A DNA stretch of 64,000 bases from AP-15 sp963732095 (GCA_963732095.1 CAVSZA010000069.1:1-64000), one strand, 5' to 3'. Positions 53,909-62,749 are shown, counted from the stretch's first letter. Translations and numbers: made by a program. Notes: a model not told the origin generated them from the sequence alone.

Positions 53909-54042
53909 TGTGGCCGCACAGATAACGTTAACACAACTTGCGGATTTTACCCGTATCTATCGGGATTCCTGACGCACTGCTCGTGCGAGAGACTCGGCTA
54001 TGTCCGCCTAAGCATCGCCCCTACCACGCAGGCCGTGCCGGT

Positions 54043-54129
54043 CTTTCGCTACTAGGCATTAGCTTCATCGGCCGGTTGCGGGGGTAATATAACAAGATGC
54101 GCGACGGCAAGCTGACGCTCAGTTGGTAG
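54043..54129 (+). pseudogene. Remnant of a retropepsin C-terminus
   Basis: Reads LSLLGISFIGRLRG, an in-frame TAA at 54085-54087, then YNKMRDGKLTLSW and TAG. The intact protease at 51207-51770 ends LLGMSFLGRLQGYEMRGGKL then TVSW. Only this end survives; the catalytic part is gone. Its final codons overlap the start of the cation transporter gene. Confidence 0.7.
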
Positions 54130-54746
54130 GCGTTGATCCCCAGCGGCAGAGGCTGATCCGGCGAGCGTTCCGGCTGGAATGGCTGAGCGTCGGCTGGATG
54201 GCGGTCGAGGCCGCCGTTGCGGTCGCCTCCGGCATCGCGGCGCGCAGCATCACGCTGATCGCGTTTGGGCTCGACAGCGTCATCGAGCTCGCCTCGGCCG
54301 GCGTCCTGATCTGGCGGCTGTCGAGCGAGCTGCGGCTCGGCCGCGAAGTCTCCGAGAGGGTGGAAGGAATTGCGCGGCGGATTGCCGGCGGCTTGCTGTT
54401 CGCCCTCGCAGGTTATGTCGCCGTGGCGGCGGGCTGGAGCTTGTGGCGCGGCGAGGGCGAGACGTTCTCCTGGCCTGGCTTGGCCGTTGCGCTTCTGTCG
54501 ATCCCGATCATGCTCGTGCTGGCACGACGCAAGCTGGCGCTGGCCGATGAGCTCGGCAGTGCGGCCCTCCGCGCCGACGCCGCCGAGTCGATGGCTTGCC
54601 TTTGGCTGTCCGTCGTCGTCGTGGGTGGCCTGCTCGCCCAACTCGCCTTCGGCGCCTGGTGGATCGACACCGTCACCTCGCTCGCCATCGTCTGGTTCCT
54701 GGTCAAGGAGGGGCGCGAGGCCTGGGGCAGCGAGGGGGATGACTGA
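54123..54746 (+). CDS. Cation-efflux (CDF-like) membrane protein
   Basis: 207 residues with about five membrane helices. LEWLSVGWMAVEAAVAVASG and SITLIAFGLDSVIELASAGV match the first helices and the acidic metal-site helix of CDF transporters (FGLDSVIEL), and LRADAAESMACLWLSVVVVG the second (ADAAES). The cytoplasmic C-terminal domain of classical CDFs is missing. TTG at 54123 is the only usable start in range and lies on the stop of the dead retropepsin remnant. Probably exports a divalent metal; specificity unknown. Confidence 0.75.
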   Translation: MVGVDPQRQRLIRRAFRLEWLSVGWMAVEAAVAVASGIAARSITLIAFGLDSVIELASAGVLIWRLSSELRLGREVSERVEGIARRIAGGLLFALAGYVAVAAGWSLWRGEGETFSWPGLAVALLSIPIMLVLARRKLALADELGSAALRADAAESMACLWLSVVVVGGLLAQLAFGAWWIDTVTSLAIVWFLVKEGREAWGSEGDD

Positions 54747-54887
54747 CGATCTGGTTTGCCTCTCGGCCCCCTCATTGACAAAATGCCATAATTGTCTTAT
54801 AAGCACCAACGGTCGACGTTGTCGTAAACGAAACTTCGGTGGTCATGGTCCTGAGTCGAAATTGCAACAGTGGAATGGAAAACAGCG

Positions 54888-54917
54888 AAAGAACAGCGGG
54901 ACAGCTGGCTGTTCTTT
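54888..54917. terminator. Hairpin in an AACAGC-rich intergenic region
   Basis: Ten-base arms aaagaacagc (54888-54897) and gctgttcttt (54908-54917) with a ten-base loop. The 54747-55022 space also holds several scattered AACAGC words (54881, 54993, 55002). It lies between the convergent transporter and cupin genes, so a bidirectional terminator is reasonable, although no long T run follows. Confidence 0.45.
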
Positions 54918-55022
54918 GTGTCTTCCAACAGCCTTAGCCCAGTGTTTCCGCCGAGAACGAGAGTCTGCTGGCTGATAATTCCTGGAGGAAACAGCAAAAA
55001 CAGCGAGAGACGCGTCTGAAGA

Positions 55023-55721
55023 CTATCGCGCGGTATCTTTCGGCGACGCGGGTGACCGCGGCTCATGCGAGAGGTGGCCCGATTTGACCCAAAGGCGGCA
55101 GCCCTGCGGTCCGGCTGCGGCTTGTAATGTCGACCCGGCGGGCAGCCTCAGCCATGAGAATTGGGTGAACTCCTCCCCGTCCTCCGTGAAGCCGCCGTCC
55201 AGGACCAGCAGCTCGATCCCGCCGGGAATAGGTACCGCGATGCTGATGCCGGGCGCCCAGCGTTCCAGCAGAACAAGCTCCCGGGCGCTATCGTACAGCA
55301 CTGCAAATTCGACACCCGGGATGTCGGGCGCAGGGGCGAATGAAAGTGCCGTAGTGTCGGTGCGGACCGGCGCCCGGTCGTCCGGGTCGAATTGCCAGAG
55401 CTTGACGAAGAGCGTGCAGCCGGGCTCGGAGCCGGGCGTGTGGCTGCTGGTCGGCGGGTTGCGGACATAGGCGCCGGCGGGATAGTCGCCACGCTCGTCC
55501 TGAAAGACGCCGTCCAGCACCAGGAACTCCTCGCCGCCGCCGTGGGTGTGCGGCGAGAAATGGCTGCGCGGGGCGTAGCGGACGATCGAAGTGGCGCGCG
55601 CCACCTCGTCCCCGATGCGGTCGAGCATGCGGCGGTCCACCCCGGGGATCGGCGAGGGCGTCCACTCCAGCCGGGCTGCATGCACCGCCGCGCGAGCGCC
55701 AAAATCCGCGTTCAGGTTCAT
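55023..55721 (-). CDS. ChrR-like double-cupin protein
   Basis: 232 residues made of two cupin domains. The first has the full metal motif HTHGGGEEFLVLDGVFQDE with a later histidine (TSSHTPG), as in the C-terminal domain of ChrR anti-sigma factors; the second (GGIELLVLDGGFTEDGEEF) lacks the histidines and is probably structural. There is no anti-sigma zinc domain, so it is a ChrR-like cupin, perhaps a dioxygenase or sensor. It follows the ketopantoate-reductase-like gene by 48 bases in the same direction. Confidence 0.82.
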   Translation of the reverse strand: MNLNADFGARAAVHAARLEWTPSPIPGVDRRMLDRIGDEVARATSIVRYAPRSHFSPHTHGGGEEFLVLDGVFQDERGDYPAGAYVRNPPTSSHTPGSEPGCTLFVKLWQFDPDDRAPVRTDTTALSFAPAPDIPGVEFAVLYDSARELVLLERWAPGISIAVPIPGGIELLVLDGGFTEDGEEFTQFSWLRLPAGSTLQAAAGPQGCRLWVKSGHLSHEPRSPASPKDTAR

Positions 55722-55769
55722 GGCGACTCCCCGATCGAGGTGCTCGGAGGGGAGGGAGGGGGAGGGGGC

Positions 55770-56829
55770 TCAGATCGCGTAGAGGTTCTCCGGCTTGGCC
55801 GGGATTTTGCCGAGCTCGACCTGTTTGACCTTTTCCACAAGCTTGACGTGGGTCGGGGCGGGGCGGCCGACTTCCTGGCCTTTCGCGGCGATCACACCAT
55901 TGATGAAGTCGATCTCGGTGCGCCGGCCCTTGAGCATATCCTGACCCATCGAGGGCCGGGCCAATTCGCTGCGGGTGTTCGACTGCAAGGCGGCGAGGAT
56001 CGCCGAATTCGACCTCGTCGAGCGCCGCGCGGTCGCCCTCGGCGGCGCGGGCGATGGTTTCGGGCTCGTGCATGCGAATGTGCTCGAGCTGATAGCCGAG
56101 CGCCTGCCCGACGCGCACCCCCTCGCCGGCGAGCCGGATGCTGAGGCGGCGGATCTTCTCGTCCCGGTTCGAGTCGTTGCCGGACATGCCGGTGGCGGCC
56201 GCGACGCCGTTGGCCATGCCGTTGACGCACAGCTTCGACCAGCGCTCGCCCCACAGATTGGTCGTCGCCTTGACGCTGTCGATCGTGCGGATCATGTCCG
56301 CGAGCTCCTCGATTCGCTTGGTGATGCGGCCGTGCAGTTCGCCGGCGCGGTAGACCTCGTAGGGCGAGGACCCCTTTGCGGCGGTGCGGCGAACCCGGCC
56401 CGGCGCGTAGAGCTCGGCGCCGAGCAGCGCGGGAATGACGCCGACCGTCTTGTCCGGCCCGACGATCCCGGCGATGCGCTCCTCGTTGATGCAGTTCTGC
56501 AACGACACGACATATCCGTCGGGCGCCAGGTACTGGGCGATCAGCATCGTCGCCCATTCCGTGTCATAGGACTTGACCGCAACCATCGCGATGTCGATCG
56601 GTTTATGCTTTGCGAGATCCTGGACCTCGGTCAGATGCATCGTCTTCGGCTTGGCGCAGACATATTCTTCCGCGGTCACGCCTTCGATCGCGAGCCCGTC
56701 CTTGCGGATCGTCTCGATGTGCTCCGGCCAAGGGTCGATCAATGTCACGTCGAACCCGTTATGCGCGAGATGACCGCCGGTGTAGCCGCCGATTGCGCCG
56801 GCACCGATCACCGCAATACGCTTGTCCAT
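55770..56829 (-). pseudogene. Ketopantoate reductase-like (ApbA/PanE) protein, frameshifted
   Basis: From ATG 56829 (MDKRIAVIGAGAIGGYTGGH, the NADPH-binding Rossmann motif) the frame is normal through VAVKSYDTEWATMLIAQYLA, NGMANGVAAATG and EGDRAALDEVEF. Near 56000-56008 it shifts by one base and would run on into the cupin gene. The other frame continues AILAALQSNTRSELARPSMG then MLKGRRTEIDFINGVIAAKG to the stop at 55770. Joined length ~352 matches the family. Pantothenate synthesis or an unrelated 2-oxo acid reductase is possible. A single indel by sequencing error is possible. Confidence 0.78.
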
Positions 56830-56926
56830 GACCTCATCCTTCCTTGACCCGGGCCCGGCCATGATAAGCTGATTGCAGGTCGCGGAAAAAGCTCAAAACC
56901 CGGCGCCTTCCTTTCTGGGGATCTCA

Positions 56927-57284
56927 TTGTCGACAGCACGAAACCTGCTGGCCCTTCTGGCCATCGTCTTGCTCTGCGTGTGCTCTTGTGCGCCGCCGGT
57001 GCCACTGCCAGGCAGGCTGCGGCTGAGCAACCCCAATTTTGGGCTCGATCAATGTCGAGGCTGTGATCACGGCGAACCCGGACTGCGCAGCGCGCGACGA
57101 CGGTTACGTCTCGACCCTCGAATTCACGATGCCCAACAACGCGACCAAGTTCATCGAGGCACCGCCGGGCGCGGATGTCTGCTGGCGCAGCGACCGCAAT
57201 CCCGGGCGGCCGGTCCCGGGGCGATGGTCGCGCTGGGACAGAGCCTATCTCGTGCCGGGCAAGTTGGTGGATGCGACGCTATAG
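56927..57284 (+). pseudogene. Frameshifted paralogue of the small lipoprotein
   Basis: A TTG at 56927 opens STARNLLALLAIVLLCVCSC (lipobox VCSC) then GRLRLSNPNFG; at 57041-57044 (tttgggc) the frame slips by one base and continues SINVEAVITANPDC, GYVSTLEFTMPNN, DVCWRSD and AYLVPGKL to the stop at 57282-57284. The intact paralogue is at 11387-11731. Deleting one base from the ggg run restores a full-length lipoprotein. Confidence 0.7.
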
Positions 57285-57292
57285 GGCTCAGC

Positions 57293-57413
57293 GTCGTTCC
57301 GGGATGCCCCGAAGGGGCAGGCCCGGAATCCATGAACACTAACCTACCTCAGTTTTCACAGGCAGGTGTTCATGGCTTCCGGGCTCGCGGGCTGCGCCCA
57401 CGCCCCGGAATGA
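57293..57413. repeat. 121-bp inverted repeat (gtcgttccggga type)
   Basis: The left half gtcgttccgggatgccccg is mirrored by ccccggaatgac at the right end, and inside tccatgaacac pairs with gtgttcatgg. The fold is one long imperfect hairpin located between the lipoprotein remnant and the convergent tonB gene. It is a dispersed repeat and may serve as terminator. Confidence 0.75.
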
Positions 57414-57426
57414 CAGACCGCTCAGA

Positions 57427-58260
57427 TTACCGCCGCAGGCTGAAGCGGATCGTCACCGATACCTGCATTTCCCGCTGGGGCATTCCCGTCGGGAAGGCCG
57501 GCAAGGTGGCGCCCCGCATCATCTCTTCGACCGACTGGTCGAGATCGGGATAGCCGGAGCTCGAGGTGACGGCATAGTCGAGCACGCGCCCGCTGCGGTC
57601 GACCGAGAAGCGGAGCACCGCGCGTCCCTCTTCGCCGCGCTGGCGGGCGGCGTCGGGATATCGCTTGTGGCTTTCGAGCCAGGCGCTCAACAGCGCGCGG
57701 TATCCGGCACTCGCCTCGGGTGAGGGGACGGGGGCCGGCATCGGCGTTGGCGCCATCGCCGTCTGCGGCGGCGCCGATGGAGCCGGCGCGGCGGGGAGTT
57801 GCGGCGGTAGGTTCGGGAGATAAGCCTGGGTCGGCTGGGGCACCTCCTGATGCCGTGGGACAGGCTTTGGCACCTTCTTGACGACGTGCTTCTGCGGCGG
57901 AGGCGGAGGGGGTGGCGGCTCACTCGCCGCGACAGGCGCCTCGGGCTGGGGTGGCGGCGGCTCGGGAGGAGGTGGCTCGGGAGGCGGAGGCTCGGGAGGC
58001 GGCGGTTCGGCCGCAACGACCGGCGGCTCGGGCGGGGGTGGAACCGGTTCCGGTTCCGGTTCCGGTGGGGGCGGCGTGGTTTCGGCCGGTGCCGTAGCCT
58101 CGGGTTTTGGTGGCGCCGGTTCGAAAAGCACTTCGATCCCGCCTTTCGCAACCGGCTCCGGCAATGGAGCGGACTTGCCGGTGAGGAACAGCGCAAGCGC
58201 AACGAGGCAAGCGGCGTGCCCGGCGAGCGACAGCGCCAGTGGGAGCTTGATGCCGCTCAC
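57427..58260 (-). CDS. tonB: Energy transducer TonB
   Basis: Couples the proton motive force from ExbBD to outer-membrane receptors. 277 residues: an N-terminal membrane anchor (LPLALSLAGHAACLVALALF), a long proline/glutamate-rich spacer (residues ~35-175, repeated PPPPEPPPPEP) to span the periplasm, and the C-terminal TonB domain with SHKRYPDAARQRGEEGRAVL, SSSGYPDLDQS and VSVTIRFSL. The start is GTG 58260, overlapping the exbD stop (GTGA). Last gene of the exbB-exbD-tonB unit. Confidence 0.93.
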   Translation of the reverse strand: MSGIKLPLALSLAGHAACLVALALFLTGKSAPLPEPVAKGGIEVLFEPAPPKPEATAPAETTPPPPEPEPEPVPPPPEPPVVAAEPPPPEPPPPEPPPPEPPPPQPEAPVAASEPPPPPPPPQKHVVKKVPKPVPRHQEVPQPTQAYLPNLPPQLPAAPAPSAPPQTAMAPTPMPAPVPSPEASAGYRALLSAWLESHKRYPDAARQRGEEGRAVLRFSVDRSGRVLDYAVTSSSGYPDLDQSVEEMMRGATLPAFPTGMPQREMQVSVTIRFSLRR

Positions 58261-58691
58261 TTCGGGCCGGCCGCCTCGGCGATCAGGGACACCTTAGAGA
58301 ACCCGGCCTGATTGACCAGGCCCAAGGCGTCCATCAGCTGCGCATAAGTGTTGGTCTTGTCGCTGCGGACGTACACGATGCGGTTAGGATCCTCCGCGGC
58401 CAGTGCGGCGAGTTGGGGCTCGAGCTCGTCGGCGTTGATCTTCTCGTCGCCTATGAACACTTCGCCGTCGCGGTTGAGGCTGATGACGACCGGCTTCTTC
58501 GGCTCGCTGAGTTGTGCCGCCCGCGACTTGGGCAAGTCGAGCGGCACGCCGACGCTAAGCAGCGGCGCGGTCACCATGAAGATGACGAGCAGCACCAGCA
58601 TGACGTCGACCATCGGCGTCACATTGATCTCGGCGAGCGGCGCGTAGCGCTCCTCGCCGGCTTCGCCGGATGGCGGCAGTGACAACGCCAT
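58257..58691 (-). CDS. exbD: Biopolymer transporter ExbD
   Basis: 144 residues. One N-terminal membrane helix carries the essential aspartate in EINVTPMVDVMLVLLVIFMV, followed by a periplasmic domain (VVISLNRDGEVFIGDEKINA, NRIVYVRSDKTNTYAQLMDA). The ATG at 58691 follows the exbB stop within two bases. Together with ExbB it forms the proton channel that drives TonB. Confidence 0.94.
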   Translation of the reverse strand: MALSLPPSGEAGEERYAPLAEINVTPMVDVMLVLLVIFMVTAPLLSVGVPLDLPKSRAAQLSEPKKPVVISLNRDGEVFIGDEKINADELEPQLAALAAEDPNRIVYVRSDKTNTYAQLMDALGLVNQAGFSKVSLIAEAAGPK

Positions 58692-58693
58692 CC

Positions 58694-59365
58694 TCAGGCC
58701 TCCGCGCCGGCGCGGGCGAGCAGACCGCCGGAGCGGCCGATCAGCCCCTGCATGCGCCCGGCAAAGCGGCCGAGGTCGACGGTGATCTTGTTGTACGCGA
58801 CGACCGCGGGGATCGCCGCCGCGAGTCCCATGGCCGTTGCGAACAAGGCCTCGGCAATGCCCGGCGCGACCACCGCAAGGCTGGTGCTGTGTGCCGCCGC
58901 GATCCCCTCGAAGCTGCGCATGATCCCCCAGACCGTGCCGAAGAGGCCGATGAACGGTGCGGCGGAGCCGAGGGTCGCGAGGAACGGCAGCCGCAGCTCC
59001 AGGCGCCGCAGCTCGGCGTTCAGGGTCAGGCGCATCGCGCGCTCGATGCGCTCGCGACGTTCGCCGGCCGTCTCGGGTTGCGGCCGCGGCTCGGCCGCGC
59101 TCTCGGCGAGCCCGGCGGATATGACGAGGCCGGCCGGGTCGCGCCCCTCTGTCGCCGACAGCTCTTGCGGCGAGCGCGCCGCGGCGGCCCGCGCCTCGTG
59201 CTCGCGCGCGGCTCGGCTCGCCGCGCCGAGCCGCCAGAGCTTGTCGATGATCACAGCCCAGCTCCACACCGAGGCCGCGAGCAGCAATAAAAGCACACCC
59301 TTGACTACGGGGTCGGCGTTCATGAACAGCTTGACGATCGAAAGGGTCGCGGCGGTTTCGGTCAC
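58694..59365 (-). CDS. exbB: Biopolymer transporter ExbB (MotA/TolQ/ExbB family)
   Basis: 223 residues with three membrane helices: VVKGVLLLLLAASVWSWAVI, FIGLFGTVWGIMRSF and the last helix around EALFATAMGLAAAIPAVVAY. The ExbB/TolQ signature AAPFIGLFGTVWGIM is complete. GTG 59365 with GAGG upstream is preferred; an ATG further downstream (MNADPVVKG) is possible. First of exbB-exbD-tonB, directly after the receptor gene, so a dedicated TonB system is likely. Confidence 0.93.
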   Translation of the reverse strand: MTETAATLSIVKLFMNADPVVKGVLLLLLAASVWSWAVIIDKLWRLGAASRAAREHEARAAAARSPQELSATEGRDPAGLVISAGLAESAAEPRPQPETAGERRERIERAMRLTLNAELRRLELRLPFLATLGSAAPFIGLFGTVWGIMRSFEGIAAAHSTSLAVVAPGIAEALFATAMGLAAAIPAVVAYNKITVDLGRFAGRMQGLIGRSGGLLARAGAEA

Positions 59366-59448
59366 GGTCGGCCTCAGAAATTCACTTCGCGAAAACCGGA
59401 GCTTCAAGCAGGAAGAATGTGGCGGGTGCGCGGCGGGAATGGGGCACG

Positions 59449-61660
59449 CTAGAACCGCTGCGTCACGCCGGCAAGGATAGTGCGGCGAGGGCCGTATTGC
59501 GGCGCAAAGACGCCGAGCCCGGTGCCGCTGCGAATTTGGTAGATCTCGTCGAACAGGTTGATGATGTCCAAGCGCAGCTCCAGCCCTTTGTAGAGTCCGG
59601 TGACGACCGGCTGGACGATGCTGAAATTCACCTGCTGATAGCCGGGCAGCGCAGCCCCGTTCGGAGGCCCGTTCAGTTGAGTGGTTCTGAGACCGCTGGC
59701 GGCGGTAAGGTCAACCGAAAAGAGGGTATTCCAGACGGGCACTTTGTACTTGATGCCGGCCGATGATGTGTAGGTCTGGTCGTGATCGGTGTGGATAGCA
59801 TTAGTCGCTATATAGGCTAGGTCGTCTGGAGAGAAATTAAACTGGCTCGATACGATGTTTTTTGCTAGCTCCTGCGACGCGGAGAAATTGCCGTAAAACG
59901 ACCAGTTGCCGATATCATAACTGAGGGTCAGTTCGACGCCTTTGACCCATCCTTTCTGGTAATTGAACGGCGTGAAGAGGATCGGCGCACCGAACTGCCC
60001 TTCATCGATCAGGTCGCTGGCGAGTTTGTAATAACCATCGATGCCGGCTTTGAGGCCGGGCAGGATGATTTGCGTGGCGCCGACATCAAAGTAATGCGAC
60101 CGTTCCGCCTTGGCGACCGAGTTCGAGCGTGACGGCCGGAGCGGCGGTCGTATTGGCAAAGAGCGCGATCGTCGGCGACGCGATAAGCTCGAACGGCGGC
60201 GGTGTGAAGTAACGCGAATAGCCGGCATGAAATGTTGTCGCCTCGGTCGGCTGCCAAACTAAATTGGCGCGCGGGCTGAGCTGTCGCTCGCTGACGAACT
60301 CGGCGAACTGGTCGTAGCGCGCGCCAAAATTGAGAGTCAGGGACGGAATTATTTTCCATTCGTCCTGCAGGTAATAGCTGTAGATCCATCCGGTCTTACT
60401 ACCCGAATCGAAGATCGTGAGCGGCTGGTCGGTGGTTTGAACGCCGTTCTGGTCGACCGGCAGAACATTTGATGTAGAGCTGAACGGCGATCGCTCTCGC
60501 TGGATGTAAAAGCCGCTGCGAACGGTGTGGTCGGGCGCAGCCCGCCAGCTGCCGTCGCCTTGCACCCCGCTCGCCCAGCTCTGCCGGTAGGCGGTCTGGG
60601 CGATGCCGTTGAACAGAAGGTCGCCCGTGGGATCTCCCGGAGAGAAGTAGACGCTGCTGTACCGGCTGAACCCGGCGATCTGGAAATCGACGTCGTCGAC
60701 GTGCTTCTGCCAAGCGACGATCCCGAAATTATTGATCTGGCGCTGGTTCTCGTTGAGGGAGGCCGAGGCGAAGTCGCTGCCGCCGTTGACGGTGAGCCCG
60801 AGGCTCGGGGTCTGGCCGCCGACTTGCGGGATCTGGTATTGGCTGCGCGAGGCACCGAGAATGGCGGTCAACCGCGACGTCGGATCGATAATGCCGGAGA
60901 CATAGGCAAACCCTTTTGGCTGGATGGAGTTGTCGTGGATCGCGTTGAAGGTTGGGGCGGGGTTCTCGATCCCCTCGTTGGTCCGCAGGTACTCGCCGGT
61001 CGCGTAATAATCGATCTGCCCAACCCGGCCGCCCCATTCGACGCTCGGCTGAAACGTGCCTTGCTGCCCGCCATAGAGCGTCGCCGAGCCCCCCGGATCG
61101 AGGGTCCCGGTCTTGGTCTGGATATCGATGACGCCGGTGGTGCGCAGCCCGTATTGCGCCGGAAGGCTGCCGGTGATCAGCGCCACCGAGTTGGCAAGTC
61201 TAGTCTGCAGCGATTGTCCGAAGACGTTGATCCCCTCCGGCAGCTGAACCCCGTTGATGCGGAATTGAAGGTTGGCGTGGTCGTTGCGCACATGGAGCTG
61301 GCCAAACGAATCTTGCGCGACCCCCGGAGCCTGCAGCAGGAGCCGGTTCAACGGCTGGTTGTCGCCCTGCGGCTGAGTCTCGATCGCTTGCCGGCTGAAG
61401 TCGTAGACGGTTGCGCCGAGGCTGGGCTGAATCTCGTAGCGCGCAATATCGAGCTGCTTAGCGATGACGTCCAGGTCCAGCGACAGGCCGCCTTCCGGGG
61501 ACGGCGGTGCTCCAGTCGCTGGGGCCGGTGCCTGCCCCGTCGCTGGGGCCGGGTTCTGTGTTTCCTGCGCCGTGGCGACGGGGCCGACGAAGAGTGATGT
61601 AAGGGCAAGCGAAAGGAGAGCGGGCACGTGCCGCGCGCCCGTGCAAACCGGGTTGGCCAT
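59449..61660 (-). pseudogene. TonB-dependent outer-membrane receptor, split by one frameshift
   Basis: The first part starts at ATG 61660 with a signal (LLSLALTSLFVGPVATA), then a plug domain (LNRLLLQAPGVAQDSFGQLH, VRNDHANLQFRINGVQLPEG) and barrel strands to ~residue 510, ending out of frame at 60086. A one-base shift near 60121-60127 continues NSVAKAERSHYFDVGATQII, ending in VFAPQYGPRRTILAGVTQRF with the terminal phenylalanine. Joined length ~735 is normal for a receptor. There is no clear TonB-box. A DUF2946 protein gene lies upstream, a combination seen near copper receptors. The break may be error, since exbB-exbD-tonB downstream are intact. Confidence 0.8.
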
Positions 61661-61728
61661 TGGATTCCTCTAAATGTTCGGGGTGCGCAGCAAGGTGCTG
61701 CGGCAGGTCAGTGGGGATAGAGGCAGCG

Positions 61729-62085
61729 TCAGGCCACGGGTGGTGCGCGGGACCGAAAAAAGAAGTAGCGCGCGAGAGGCGCGTCGAGCGCCATCAGTCG
61801 GGGCTGATGCAGCCGTGTCTGGTCAGGCAGGCTCGGCGCGAAGAAATCTACCGGGACTGCGCCATGGTGGCCGAGCGCGAAGCAAATCTGACAATCGTGG
61901 TGGTCTGCGACCGGCATGGCCGGGGAGGTCGGCGTCGCCAGGATGAGGCCGGAGGCGGCGTGCTGCCGAAAGGGAGTTTCATGATGATGCCAGCCGAACA
62001 GGACAGCCTGGACCAGCATCGCGAACGCGCCCGTCAGCGCGGCAACCCGGCGCCCTATCCCTCGAGCCCGACCGATCAGGACCAT
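61729..62085 (-). CDS. DUF2946-like His/Cys-rich membrane-anchored protein
   Basis: 118 residues. An N-terminal helix (VAALTGAFAMLVQAVLFGW) is followed by metal-ligand-rich sequence: WHHHETPFRQH and VADHHDCQICFALGHHGAV. This CxxC with flanking histidines is the DUF2946 pattern, whose genes often accompany TonB-dependent copper receptors. It lies 68 bases upstream of the receptor gene in the same direction and probably begins that operon. Periplasmic copper or other metal binding is inferred. Confidence 0.72.
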   Translation of the reverse strand: MVLIGRARGIGRRVAALTGAFAMLVQAVLFGWHHHETPFRQHAASGLILATPTSPAMPVADHHDCQICFALGHHGAVPVDFFAPSLPDQTRLHQPRLMALDAPLARYFFFRSRAPPVA

Positions 62086-62373
62086 CGTCGAGCGGCCCCC
62101 CGCATCTCGATATTACACGCCCCGCACCGGCCGCCGAATCCGGCACCCGATTGATATACTATAACGGCCCCGGGAAATCGTGACTAGGGCAGATTTCAAC
62201 CAAATGGTTTCGCAGTCACTGCGCGTACGCCGATCCCCTTAGTCACCGCCCGGCAGCCCCCTTGCCAAGCTCCGCAACCCTCTCCCCCAATTCAGGGTTG
62301 AGGGAATGGCGAGGGGTTCTTGCCCTGCGGGTCCGCTTGAAGTTGTCGAGGGCTGGTCCCAGCTTCGCCAGTT
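62086..62373. promoter_or_regulatory. Divergent intergenic region upstream of the TonB operon
   Basis: 288 bases with no gene. An AT-rich patch at 62150-62165 (gatatactataac) could be the -10 region of the DUF2946-receptor operon. A small inverted repeat aaccct / agggtt lies at 62276-62299 near a degenerate copy of the local palindromic repeat. No certain operator is seen. Confidence 0.35.
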
Positions 62374-62637
62374 ATGAGACTTGCAACGATCATGTGTGCG
62401 ACCGCCGCCCTTGCCGCTTGTGCCGCCCCGGGGCCCGATTACGCCGGGGCCGTTGCCCGGCTGGATCAGGCGCGCGCCGAGATTGCACCGCCTCTCGGGG
62501 CGACGACGTACACGCTCGACAGTCGCCGCTTGCTCGATCAGCCAGGAGACGAGAACCGCAGCCTGGCGCAATCGCTCGGACAACTCCCTGGGGTTGCGCT
62601 CGGGCCGCATGGCCAGCTGCGCGTGCGCGGTCAGTAG
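62374..62637 (+). CDS. Small lipoprotein resembling the plug start of a TonB receptor
   Basis: 87 residues: signal peptide MRLATIMCATAALAAC with lipobox LAAC (lipidation at C16), then ARLDQARAEIAPPLGATTYT, SRRLLDQPGDENRSLAQSLG and QLPGVALGPHGQLRVRGQ followed by a stop. The mature part aligns with residues ~68-125 of the receptor at 59449-61660 (QLDIARYEIQPSLGATVYDF, QPLNRLLLQAPGVAQDSFGQ, LHVR). There is no ribosome site. It may be a free-standing plug-like lipoprotein or the truncated start of a lost receptor; the clean lipobox favours an expressed product, the abrupt end at the plug favours a remnant. Confidence 0.55.
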   Translation: MRLATIMCATAALAACAAPGPDYAGAVARLDQARAEIAPPLGATTYTLDSRRLLDQPGDENRSLAQSLGQLPGVALGPHGQLRVRGQ

Positions 62638-62749
62638 CCGCCGCATGCCCCGTAACAGGACCGCTGTGACGTACCGCGGAGTGTGCGAACCTCTTTCCCG
62701 AGAACGAGGTCTGGTCTTATCCTGAAGACGCCATAAGGGAGAAAGTCCG

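Noticed and set aside
57690..58110. Direct-repeat tract in tonB as a mobile or phase-variable element
   Set aside because: It encodes the ordinary Pro/Glu spacer of TonB; the units are not perfect enough to suggest slippage control.
57850..58311. Glycine/arginine-rich plus-strand frames opposite tonB
   Set aside because: They are the antisense of the Pro/Glu repeat of TonB.
60527..61597. 356-residue plus-strand frame opposite the TonB receptor
   Set aside because: Shadow of the receptor gene; the minus strand has the signal peptide, plug and barrel motifs.
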